Part shown: piece by piece, positions 16,444-24,166 of the stretch
Layout of the letters: every line of letters starts with the position of its first letter
How positions within the stretch are numbered: the first letter of the stretch is position 1
Source: Sedimentisphaera sp050251615
GTDB taxonomy: Bacteria; Planctomycetota; Phycisphaerae; Sedimentisphaerales; Sedimentisphaeraceae
Direction: 5' to 3'
DNA length: 64,000 nt
Assembly: GCA_050251615.1 (NCBI GenBank)
Contig: JBFWMM010000004.1
Span: forward strand, 19,438-83,437
Program-made: the position numbers and the translations under genes
The notes under the pieces: model-generated
Told to the model about the DNA's origin: nothing
The model's input: the letters and a program-made list of their open reading frames with translations, nothing else
The model's database searches: none

Positions 16444-17103
16444 TCACACGCCGCGCTTGTCGCCGTACATCTCGACATGCAGGCGTGGTGAGAAGCAAAA
16501 TCCCGTCTCAAGGCAAAGCTCCGCTATTTTCGGGGCAAGCTCACGGTACTGCTGCTTTGTACGAGCCTGAGGCATCAGTAATACTCTGCCTTTGACTGCC
16601 TGACCGAGTTCTTTAAGCGCTGATTGAACGAGCGAAACATCTTCTGCCCCGCCGACAACAAACTTGAGCTGGTAATTATATTTCCTCATCAGCTTGCGCA
16701 CTATCTTCGCATCGAACGCCGGCTCTGCTCCTTCGGGGAAAGCGTTCGCAAGCTTCGGGCTGATACTCATAAGAGCGGCCGGAATCTCAGGGCGATAGAT
16801 TGTGCCGTTGGTTTCGATTGTTACGTGCTTGTCATGGCACATCAACTCAGCGGTAAAATGGTCTATTTCATCCCAGAGCATAGGCTCTCCGCCCGTGATA
16901 ACGACATGCCGGCATTTATATTCAAACACCTTCTCCCACATATCAATCAGATCTATCTCCTCACCGCTTTCAGCATCAAGCGCGTAAGGCGTGTCGCACC
17001 ACTTGCAACGCAGGTTGCACCCTGCAAGGCGTACAAATACACTTGGCACGCCGGCAAGAAATCCCTCGCCCTGAATCGAATAGAACAGCTCGTTAAGCAT
17101 CAT
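16444..17103 (-). CDS. queE: 7-carboxy-7-deazaguanine synthase (radical SAM)
   Basis: 219 residues. The N-terminus reads NELFYSIQGEGFLAG and is followed by the radical-SAM cluster motif CNLRCKWCDT (Cys-x3-Cys-x2-Cys) and GGEPMLW for SAM binding. QueE converts carboxytetrahydropterin into CDG in queuosine/preQ0 synthesis. Its ATG overlaps the stop of the upstream lipoprotein gene by 4 bp, so it is translated as the third gene of an MCE-lipoprotein-queE operon, a functionally odd pairing. No queC, queD or queF is in the window. MM at the start leaves a one-codon ambiguity. Confidence 0.93.
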   Translation of the reverse strand: MMLNELFYSIQGEGFLAGVPSVFVRLAGCNLRCKWCDTPYALDAESGEEIDLIDMWEKVFEYKCRHVVITGGEPMLWDEIDHFTAELMCHDKHVTIETNGTIYRPEIPAALMSISPKLANAFPEGAEPAFDAKIVRKLMRKYNYQLKFVVGGAEDVSLVQSALKELGQAVKGRVLLMPQARTKQQYRELAPKIAELCLETGFCFSPRLHVEMYGDKRGV

Positions 17104-17687
17104 TGCACTTCCGTTCTGCGTAGCTCGGCAAGTCTTCTCTCAAACCGGGTAAGGATATTCCGCAGCGAACGGTCTGCCGAAGCGACAAACTCATCGGCGG
17201 TATTCGATTCCGGCTTATCTTCTGCCCGAAGGGTGAAGCTTTCTATCGGTTCGCCATTATGGAAAACAAAGAAACGAACTTCCAGTACCATTTGCCTTAC
17301 ATCGTCTTCAGACGCATCCAGATAGAATTCTGTTATGAAGCCCTTGACCGCAAACTCCGCATTGCCGCGCGAGAGCACCAGCTTAACCCCGCAGTCCTCG
17401 AGCCAGTCGCTCGTCTGGAGTTGCACCATTACGCTTGGTGGTACAAGAAATTCGCGGTAATGGTCAACCTCATACTTTGATGCGCCGGTCTTATAGACAA
17501 ACTTGCATGTATCGAAAGGCTGAGCCGTCTCGAAACGGTCAACGAAAATGCTCAAGCCGCTCAGCTGCGAAATATCACGCGTCAAGCGGGGCGAGTCGAG
17601 CAGGTAAAGCGCCTTTACGGAGTAATTTGATGAGGCACAGCCGGCCGCTGCAAACGCCAGCAATACCAGAAACAGTTTTGTTTTCAT
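17100..17687 (-). CDS. ABC-type transport auxiliary lipoprotein (PqiC-like)
   Basis: 195 residues with a lipoprotein signal: hydrophobic helix, then the lipobox AAAGC with Cys17 as the lipidated residue. The body begins with YSVKALYLLDSPR, like the PqiC/auxiliary-component family (formerly DUF330) that accompanies MCE transporters. Its start overlaps the stop of the MCE gene by 4 bp and its end overlaps queE by 4 bp. It probably works at the outer membrane or periplasm with the MCE protein in lipid transport across the envelope. Family call is by context plus N-terminal resemblance. Confidence 0.75.
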   Translation of the reverse strand: MKTKLFLVLLAFAAAGCASSNYSVKALYLLDSPRLTRDISQLSGLSIFVDRFETAQPFDTCKFVYKTGASKYEVDHYREFLVPPSVMVQLQTSDWLEDCGVKLVLSRGNAEFAVKGFITEFYLDASEDDVRQMVLEVRFFVFHNGEPIESFTLRAEDKPESNTADEFVASADRSLRNILTRFERRLAELRRTEVQ

Positions 17688-18769
17688 TCTAACACCTTCG
17701 ATTCTGCAGGCTCATCGGAGAAAAACAGCTTTGACGGCTGCGCACTCACATCTTCAATCAGATTGTCCATATTGTCGGCAAATCTGCTGAAGTCTTCCGC
17801 TATCTGCTTGACATTTTCATTGCTTTCGGTTAACTTCCTGCGAAATTCTTTTAGACTGGTCTTCATTTCTCCGGTTAACTCAGGGATAGTGATATAATCA
17901 TCATTTTGCGGCTCAAAAAGCAATGACATCTTGGCACTCACCTCGCCAAAACCGGTAAGCACTGCGACAACTTTATCGTTTATTTCCTTCATCTGCACCT
18001 CAGATATCTTCGCGTTGGCATTTGTAACAGTATCATCAAGATTAGCGGTAAGCTTCCTTATATCAGAAACAGTTACATTAACCTGCTCGATTAAATCAGT
18101 AAGATCGTTTGAAAGCTGCTCAACATTAAGGCCGTCAATGGTTTCTCGAAATGCTCCAAATGTAGAGCCTATATCATCGAGAGTAGTGTTAAGGTTGTTC
18201 TGAATTTCGAGGAAGTCTATTTTCGAGACGTTATCAAGAAAAGTTTCAATGTTGGACACAAACTGGTTGATCATTCCACTAGCAGACGGAAGACAGGGAT
18301 TCTCAGGCTTCCACGGATAGTCAAGCGTAGGGTGTTTAACAGGATCAAAGAAATCGACGTCAAGGAAAGACAGCCCTGTGATACCTTGGGCGACGATGCG
18401 TACGCGAAGCTGCAACTCGCCCTCTGACCTATTGCCGCCCGGCACAGGGGACATTGCTATTTTATCGGAATCGACAGCAAGCACCACGCGCACGTATTTG
18501 CCGTAATTAACAAAATCATCTCCTTTGAGCTGATTGTGATATACCTGTGAAGCGAGATCAATGCGTTCAACACGACCGATATCAACGCCTCGGTACTTCA
18601 GCGGTGAGCCAATCGAAAGCCCTTGAATGCTCTCATCGAAATACGCCTCATATAACTCGCTGTTGCGCCCAATTACACCCGTACCGAACACAATGACTCC
18701 AGTCGTTATCAAGGCTATCGCAATGATAACAAACAGGCCTATGTTGAAGTAATTTGTTTTCTTTGACAT
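17684..18769 (-). CDS. MCE (MlaD) domain lipid-transport protein
   Basis: 361 residues from the ATG at 18769, which has GGAAGG 8 bases upstream; a longer reading adds 27 unconserved residues. An N-terminal membrane anchor (about 8-32) is followed by an MCE domain (about 38-130) with GLSIGSPLKYRGVDIGRV and later GITGLSFLDVDFF. The C-terminal half is a long predicted helical/coiled-coil region with repeated NLNTTLDDIGS-type and NDLTDLIEQVN-type segments, ending near residue 350. MCE proteins form hexameric rings that bind phospholipids. The MlaE permease and MlaF ATPase that normally accompany it are not adjacent. Confidence 0.88.
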   Translation of the reverse strand: MSKKTNYFNIGLFVIIAIALITTGVIVFGTGVIGRNSELYEAYFDESIQGLSIGSPLKYRGVDIGRVERIDLASQVYHNQLKGDDFVNYGKYVRVVLAVDSDKIAMSPVPGGNRSEGELQLRVRIVAQGITGLSFLDVDFFDPVKHPTLDYPWKPENPCLPSASGMINQFVSNIETFLDNVSKIDFLEIQNNLNTTLDDIGSTFGAFRETIDGLNVEQLSNDLTDLIEQVNVTVSDIRKLTANLDDTVTNANAKISEVQMKEINDKVVAVLTGFGEVSAKMSLLFEPQNDDYITIPELTGEMKTSLKEFRRKLTESNENVKQIAEDFSRFADNMDNLIEDVSAQPSKLFFSDEPAESKVLE

Positions 18770-18862
18770 ACATTCTGCCTTCCGATTGTACGTTTCACTT
18801 GAAACCGCGCCTGTATAATTATCCCGCATGATTATAAGAACTGATTGCAAGAAATAAACATT

Positions 18863-18890
18863 TTTATAGTGGAAAGCGGAAAAGGCGCAA
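18863..18890 (-). promoter_or_regulatory. Candidate promoter for the MCE-lipoprotein-queE operon
   Basis: Minus-strand TTGCGC (18890-18885) and TATAAA (18868-18863) with 16-bp spacing lie about 94 bp upstream of the MCE start. The rest of the 165-bp spacer downstream of hflX holds no ORF. Confidence 0.4.
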
Positions 18891-18934
18891 CCCGCTAAGC
18901 GAACAGCGAAAGGTTAGCAAAGCGTTAATCAGGC

Positions 18935-20230
18935 TTAAATCAGCTCAACGCTTTCCGGCGATAGCGAGCGCAGTCGTGCAAGCGCGTTGGATCCGATGAC
19001 AATCTCCTGCACTACGCTCATGCCCGTGTATTCAGTGTCAAGCACCTCGGCGTGTTTATTTATGAAACCGAGGAGCCTGCCGTTTTTGACGCTGTAAGTA
19101 ACACGCAAACGTTCTTTAGAGCCTGAAATCATAGCAGAGACCGCAGAGGTTACTTTATCGATGTTCAAGCCGGCCTTTGCCGAAATGCTTACGGCCTCAG
19201 GGTGAAGCGCTTGAAGGGTTTCGAGGGCCTTGATGCTCGAAGGAACATCTGATTTATTGAACAGAATGAGCATATCTTTATGCTCACATCCTATTTCTTT
19301 CAGCACCCTGTCAACACTGTCAATCTGCTCGAATACGCGTTCGTTGCTCACGTCAACGATGTGAATGAGCAAGTCAGCATTGAGGGCCTCGGCGAGAGTT
19401 GCCTTAAATGATTCCACAAGCTGATGCGGCAGCCTCTTTACAAACCCGACCGTGTCGCTCAGAAGCGCCTCTGCGCCGTTGTCAAGTTGCCATTTTTTTG
19501 TGCGCGTGTCAAGCGTGGCAAACAGCTTGTTTTCCGCAAGAACATCCGCGCAGGTTACTGCATTCATAAACGTACTCTTGCCGGCGTTTGTATATCCTAC
19601 GAGGCAAATCTTGAACATATCCTCCCGCGAATCAATCTCACGTTCCTTGCGCAGTTCGATGTGTTTCAGTTCGCGTTTCAGCTCGCCGATGCGCTTTTTA
19701 ACAAGGCGGCGATCAATTTCGAGCTGCTTCTCACCCGTTCCTCGCGTTCCCACACCCCCGCTGGCCGCACCACCGGTTACGGTGTCAAGGTGAGACCACA
19801 TTCTCGTAAGGCGCGGATAGGTGTATTCAAGCTGCGCCAGCTCCACCTGCAACTTTGCCTGTTTCGTACGGGCGCGTGTTGCAAAAATATCAAGTATCAA
19901 TTCACTTCTGTCAATTACCTGAGCTTCGATAATCTTTTCGAGCGCTCGTATCTGGCCGGGGGAAAGATCTATATCGAAAATCACGAGCTGAGCCTGCGAT
20001 TCTTTTACGCGCTGCCCTATCAGCTTTGCCTTGCCGCTGCCGATGAAAGTTGAAGGGTTTATAACACTGACTTTCTGCTGGAGCCGGTCAACAATCTGTG
20101 CGCCGGCAGTCTCCGCAAGACATGTCAACTCTTCGAGATTGTCGCATTCCTTTTCCTTGCCGCGAAGTATCGCGCCAACGAGTACCGCGCGCTGCATTTC
20201 AACTTTAAGTTGATCTCTTACGTTTTCCAA
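18935..20230 (-). CDS. hflX: GTPase HflX
   Basis: 431 residues. The N-terminal HflX domain includes a glycine-rich block with GGVGTRGTGEKQLEIDRR, followed by a coiled-coil helix, then the G domain: G1 GYTNAGKST, G3 DTVGF, G4 NKSD and G5 SAKAG. HflX binds the 50S ribosomal subunit and splits stalled or hibernating ribosomes, especially under heat stress. It lies 3 bp downstream of uppS on the same strand, and likely shares its message. Length is standard for the family. Confidence 0.95.
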   Translation of the reverse strand: MENVRDQLKVEMQRAVLVGAILRGKEKECDNLEELTCLAETAGAQIVDRLQQKVSVINPSTFIGSGKAKLIGQRVKESQAQLVIFDIDLSPGQIRALEKIIEAQVIDRSELILDIFATRARTKQAKLQVELAQLEYTYPRLTRMWSHLDTVTGGAASGGVGTRGTGEKQLEIDRRLVKKRIGELKRELKHIELRKEREIDSREDMFKICLVGYTNAGKSTFMNAVTCADVLAENKLFATLDTRTKKWQLDNGAEALLSDTVGFVKRLPHQLVESFKATLAEALNADLLIHIVDVSNERVFEQIDSVDRVLKEIGCEHKDMLILFNKSDVPSSIKALETLQALHPEAVSISAKAGLNIDKVTSAVSAMISGSKERLRVTYSVKNGRLLGFINKHAEVLDTEYTGMSVVQEIVIGSNALARLRSLSPESVELI

Positions 20231-20233
20231 TTT

Positions 20234-20995
20234 TTACTTCCCCGCAGGCCTCACATCGCCGATACGTCTTTCACGCCCTGCGAACGAGCAGACCGCTTCA
20301 ATAAATTCTTCACGCGAAAAATCCGGCCAGAGAGTATCTGTTACGTAATATTCAGCGTAGCTTGCCTGCCATAGAAGAAAATTACTCGTACGAAATTCTC
20401 CGGAGGTGCGAATGATGAGCTCCGGATCAGGCCGGCCGGATGAATAAATGCGCGAGCTTATGGTTTGCTCAGTTATGTCTTCGGGGGCGATCCCTTCGCG
20501 CACAATTGACTTGCAGGCATCGAGAATTTCCTCTCTGCCGCCATAGTTCAGGGCGAGTGCAAGGGCGAGACCGGTATTTTCGGCTGTTCCTTCGATTGTT
20601 TTATCAAGCTCGGTGAGCATCTCAGAGGGGAGGCCATCGCGTCTTCCGAAATGAAGCAGGCTCATATTGTGCTTCTGCAAATACTCACGCACAGCCACAA
20701 GGTAGCGCGTAAAGAGCTGCATTAGAAACTCAACTTCCATCGAGGGCCTCTTCCAGTTCTGCACGCTGAAGCAGTAGAGAGTTATGCATTCAAGGCCGAT
20801 TTCGCGGGCGGTATCACAAACGGTTTCTATCTTTTTAGCGCCTTCTCTGTGCCCGTGGAAACGCGGCTTTCCGCGTTGCGCGGCCCATCTGCCGTTGCCG
20901 TCCATTATTATTCCCACATGCCGCGGGATTGAGCTTGAGGAAAGCTCTGTAAGCTTGGCGAAAGTGGCTCTTGCAGATTGGAAATCGTACGACAT
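20234..20995 (-). CDS. uppS: Isoprenyl transferase (undecaprenyl diphosphate synthase)
   Basis: 253 residues with HVGIIMDGNGRWAAQRG (catalytic Asp in MDGNGR), GHREGAKK, and the C-terminal RTSGEFRTSNFLLWQ and WPDF blocks of cis-prenyltransferases. It extends FPP to undecaprenyl diphosphate, the lipid carrier for peptidoglycan and surface polysaccharides, using the product of the ispA gene 7 kb away. It is 7 bp downstream of purA and 3 bp upstream of hflX in a minus-strand purA-uppS-hflX run. Confidence 0.95.
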   Translation of the reverse strand: MSYDFQSARATFAKLTELSSSSIPRHVGIIMDGNGRWAAQRGKPRFHGHREGAKKIETVCDTAREIGLECITLYCFSVQNWKRPSMEVEFLMQLFTRYLVAVREYLQKHNMSLLHFGRRDGLPSEMLTELDKTIEGTAENTGLALALALNYGGREEILDACKSIVREGIAPEDITEQTISSRIYSSGRPDPELIIRTSGEFRTSNFLLWQASYAEYYVTDTLWPDFSREEFIEAVCSFAGRERRIGDVRPAGK

Positions 20996-21002
20996 TAAAA
21001 AA

Positions 21003-22280
21003 TCAGTCTTTGTATATAATATGGTTGCGCTTGGGGCCCGTGCCCACCATTACCACGGGAACGCCTGTTACGCGCTCGATTGCCGCGATATAGTTGCGTG
21101 CATTTTCCGGCAAGTCTGCATAATCGGTAATGGCGGAAAGATCGCCTTCCCAACCGGGAAGAGTATCATAAACACACTCCACTTTCTCAAGTACCGAGGC
21201 CTCAGTCGGGAAGAAATCAGTCTTTTCGCCATCAACGACATAAGCCGTGCAAATCTTGAGTTCTTTGATGCCGGCAAGGGTATCGAGGTGCATTACGGCA
21301 AGGCCGTTTATTCCGCCGATTGCCGCAGAATACTTCACGACTACGCCATCAAACCAGCCGCATCTCCTCGGCCTGCCGGTTGTTGTGCCGTATTCATGGC
21401 CTTTATCCCTGATGAGCTTGCCTGTTTCGTTGTCCTGTTCTGTGGGGAAAGGCCCCGCTCCCACACGTGTTGTATAAGACTTGATAACGCCGAGGAATCG
21501 CTCCACCTTGCAAGCCGGCACGCCGCAACCTGCACTCATTCCAAGTGCGGAGGCGTTGGAGCTGGTAACAAAAGGAAATGTCCCGTGGTCAAGGTCAAGT
21601 AGAGCGCCCTGGGCTCCCTCAAAGAGGATTGTCTTGCCCTGCGCTATTGATTCGTGGAGAAGCTTTGTTGTATTGCACACGTACTTGACGAGTTTGTCCG
21701 CGTAAACTTTGCAGCTTTCAAAGACCTCATCAACTCCTATGGGCTCTGCGTTATATATGGCGCCGAGCACGAGATTTTTATAGCTGATGATTTTTTCGAG
21801 CTTTTCGCGCAGGGTTTCAAGATTGCGGAAGTCAGCCATACGGACGGCATAGCTGCGGCCGATTTTATCCGAGTAGCAAGGGCCGATGCCGCGGTTGGTA
21901 GTGCCGATCTTATTCTTGCCGAGGGACGCTTCGCGAAGTCCATCTTCGAGCTTGTGGTATGAAAGGACAACGTGAGCGTTTTCGCTGATAAAAAGCCTGT
22001 CATCAAACTTGAAACCGCGCTGCTCAAGGCCTTCAAGCTCCTCAATAAAAATCTCGGGGTCGAGTACAACACCGTTGCCGATAACGCAGCTGGTATCTTC
22101 ACGCACGGCCCCGCTGGGCATAAGATGGAGTGCGAATTTACGGTCTCCGATTATTACGGTATGGCCGGCATTGGCTCCGCCCGCGAAGCGAACAACCATG
22201 TCGCTCTTCTCCGCGAGAATATCAACTACCTTTCCCTTGCCTTCATCTCCCCACTGGAGACCGGTAACACAACAATTCAT
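21003..22280 (-). CDS. purA: Adenylosuccinate synthase
   Basis: 425 residues, family length. It opens with CVTGLQWGDEGKGKVVD, the GTP-binding and catalytic loop, followed by GGANAGHT and the later GVVKSYTTRVG-type segment (VIKSYTTRVGAGPFPTE), FEGAQGALLDLDHGTFPFVTSSN and RPRRCGWFD. It makes adenylosuccinate from IMP and aspartate in AMP synthesis. The ATG is preceded by GAGGAA, and a terminator-like hairpin sits 29 bp upstream (22309-22343), separating it from the small membrane-protein gene. Confidence 0.97.
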   Translation of the reverse strand: MNCCVTGLQWGDEGKGKVVDILAEKSDMVVRFAGGANAGHTVIIGDRKFALHLMPSGAVREDTSCVIGNGVVLDPEIFIEELEGLEQRGFKFDDRLFISENAHVVLSYHKLEDGLREASLGKNKIGTTNRGIGPCYSDKIGRSYAVRMADFRNLETLREKLEKIISYKNLVLGAIYNAEPIGVDEVFESCKVYADKLVKYVCNTTKLLHESIAQGKTILFEGAQGALLDLDHGTFPFVTSSNASALGMSAGCGVPACKVERFLGVIKSYTTRVGAGPFPTEQDNETGKLIRDKGHEYGTTTGRPRRCGWFDGVVVKYSAAIGGINGLAVMHLDTLAGIKELKICTAYVVDGEKTDFFPTEASVLEKVECVYDTLPGWEGDLSAITDYADLPENARNYIAAIERVTGVPVVMVGTGPKRNHIIYKD

Positions 22281-22308
22281 CTGCTATCATTCCTCGTATC
22301 AGTACAAC

Positions 22309-22343
22309 AAAAAGCCGTAACAGATACTTCTCCGCTACGGCTT
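22309..22343 (-). terminator. Hairpin with T-run between the small membrane-protein gene and purA
   Basis: Minus strand: AAAGCCGTA pairs perfectly with TACGGCTTT across a 17-nt loop and is followed by TT. It lies 62 bp after the upstream gene's stop and only 29 bp before the purA ATG. It fits a terminator for the upstream gene, but leaves little room for a separate purA promoter, so it could also be an attenuator in the purA leader. Confidence 0.65.
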
Positions 22344-22404
22344 TATCACATTCTAAGAAAAAATGCTTTTTATACAAATTTTTTTGACGTCACCAAGGAT
22401 GAAG

Positions 22405-22848
22405 TCAGCTTATTTTCTCTATGACAAACTCTCTGAGCCGATTCATGCCGTCCCACTGATTACGGCTGAATTTCGTAGATTGGCCTGCGCCGTGATGTAG
22501 GATGAAAAAGCCTTTGTCTTTGAATTTGCTTTGATCGAGAGATTCAATGGCATCAAGCGGGATACTTTTACCGTTGATCTTGATGGCGTTGTCATCGACA
22601 ACTATCTTTCTGCCCCTGAGTGCAAGAAAGAAACCTGCACATACAATTGCGGCAGGGACCCCCCCATACCAGAAGCCGCGGTTGAATTTAAGCGTATCAT
22701 CAGGCACACCAGCATTTGTGTGCTTTTCGATAAAGTCTGCGTTGCGGTAACCATCATAGGTAAACCAGGCGCTCAAGCCGAGAAGTATAACCACGGCAAT
22801 TGCGAAATTATTCACCCTGTATGAGCTGTATTTGAATTCGAGTGCCAT
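22405..22848 (-). CDS. Small membrane protein of unknown function
   Basis: 147 residues, not recognised as a named family. Two hydrophobic helices (about 13-32 and 58-77) flank a short polar loop. They are followed by a cytoplasmic region of about 70 residues with alternating beta-like segments (KIVVDDNAIKINGKSIPLDAI), the look of a PH-like domain found in many small bacterial membrane proteins. AAGGGA lies 10 bases upstream of the start. It is transcribed toward purA, with a terminator between, and divergently from scpB. Confidence 0.7.
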   Translation of the reverse strand: MALEFKYSSYRVNNFAIAVVILLGLSAWFTYDGYRNADFIEKHTNAGVPDDTLKFNRGFWYGGVPAAIVCAGFFLALRGRKIVVDDNAIKINGKSIPLDAIESLDQSKFKDKGFFILHHGAGQSTKFSRNQWDGMNRLREFVIEKIS

Positions 22849-22993
22849 AGATGCAAATCCCTTTTTTTAAAAATAATAGATTTTGTCTTCACACAAATGT
22901 TAAGCAAAGTGCAAATCACGTCAAGTGGGCAAGGAAAGCTTGATTTACTGCGCCCAAACCTTAAAATTTATTAAGTTTGATACTATTAACCTT

Positions 22994-23671
22994 ATGGACA
23001 TTATGCCGGAAGCAGAAAATACGCCTCAGCAACTGATTTTTCCCTATCACGAGGAAATCAAACCGGAAGAACTTCCCTCAGGGGAGGAAGGTTTGTCGTG
23101 GGGGGAGTTTACAGACTCTGACCTTGCGGATGATGATACATGCCGTCCTACCATAGAATCGGTTATTGAAGCGGTTCTATTTGCCTCCGATGAACCTATA
23201 AGCGCATCACGGCTTGTAAATATCATAGGTATATCAAGCGTGAAACAGGTCAAAGATGCGGTGGAAGCACTGAATAAGGGATACGAAGACAACAATTCCG
23301 CCTTTCTCGTAGAAAATATTGCCGGTGGCTATCAGATGCTGACCCGCAGAGTTTACAACAACTGGCTTCGTAAGCTCGTTCGCGAGAGAAAAGAAACCAG
23401 GCTCACCCGGGCAGCGCTTGAAACGTTATCTATAATAGCATACAAACAGCCCGTAATCAGGGCTGATATTGAGGCTGTGCGTGGCGTAGCTTCGGGAGAC
23501 ATGATCAGAAGCCTTATGAACAAAGGGCTTGTCAAAATAGCCGGCAGAGCCGATATTCTCGGCCGCCCTATACTCTATGGAACAACAAAAAAGTTTCTGG
23601 AGATATTCGGCCTCAGCAGCATTGACGACCTGCCAAAAATTGAAGAACTCAAAAACCCTGTAATACTCTGA
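22994..23671 (+). CDS. scpB: Segregation and condensation protein B
   Basis: 225 residues from the ATG at 22994; a second ATG at 23003 and a GTG at 22925 are also in frame, and none has a convincing ribosome binding site. After an acidic N-terminal extension of about 50 residues comes the ScpB double winged-helix region: IESVIEAVLFASDEPIS, then ALETLSIIAYKQPVIRADIEAVRG and GRPILYGTTKKFLEIFGL. ScpB joins ScpA and SMC in the bacterial condensin that segregates chromosomes. scpA is not in the window. It is followed 5 bp later by the ExbD-like gene. Confidence 0.93.
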   Translation: MDIMPEAENTPQQLIFPYHEEIKPEELPSGEEGLSWGEFTDSDLADDDTCRPTIESVIEAVLFASDEPISASRLVNIIGISSVKQVKDAVEALNKGYEDNNSAFLVENIAGGYQMLTRRVYNNWLRKLVRERKETRLTRAALETLSIIAYKQPVIRADIEAVRGVASGDMIRSLMNKGLVKIAGRADILGRPILYGTTKKFLEIFGLSSIDDLPKIEELKNPVIL

Positions 23672-23676
23672 AAACT

Positions 23677-24165
23677 ATGCCTAATCCAAAACAACCGAGA
23701 ACAATCAGAACCACAGTACTTGAGCGATATGCCGAATCCAGCTCCGGGCTGAAATTCCAGATTACCGCTCTTACCGATATTGTGTTTCTGCTACTTATTT
23801 TCTTCATTGCCACAACCAGATTCCGCCCGAGCGAGGGCGAGCTACCGATGGGCCTGCCGACAACTCAGGTTACCGGCGTCGGGCGCGCGCTTCTGATCGA
23901 CCCGTTGAGAGTGGAGCTTGATACTGCCGAAGGCGCATTCGTTATCAGGTACGGGGGCAAGGAAGTTATCACGGAAAGCACAAGCGCGGCGGCCATGAAT
24001 GATGTGGCCGCGGAGTTTATCGCGTATTACGATGATCAGAAGAGGAAACCTGAAGACCCGCTTGAGCTTTCCTGTGGTGATGAGCTGACGTGGAATCATC
24101 TGGCAAAATTTTACAACATAATGTACGGGCTTGGAATCGAGAACATTACGTTCATCGTTGATTGA
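23677..24165 (+). CDS. ExbD/TolR-family biopolymer transport protein
   Basis: 162 residues: a basic cytoplasmic N-terminus, a transmembrane helix (about 31-50) with the conserved Asp in ALTDIVFLLLIFFI, and a periplasmic domain with the family's usual C-terminal strand ending in ENITFIVD. ExbD/TolR proteins couple proton flow through an ExbB/TolQ partner to envelope work. No ExbB partner is adjacent. The following gene starts 1 bp after the stop and encodes a large exported helical protein, so the pair may act together in the periplasm. Confidence 0.82.
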   Translation: MPNPKQPRTIRTTVLERYAESSSGLKFQITALTDIVFLLLIFFIATTRFRPSEGELPMGLPTTQVTGVGRALLIDPLRVELDTAEGAFVIRYGGKEVITESTSAAAMNDVAAEFIAYYDDQKRKPEDPLELSCGDELTWNHLAKFYNIMYGLGIENITFIVD

Positions 24166-24166
24166 T

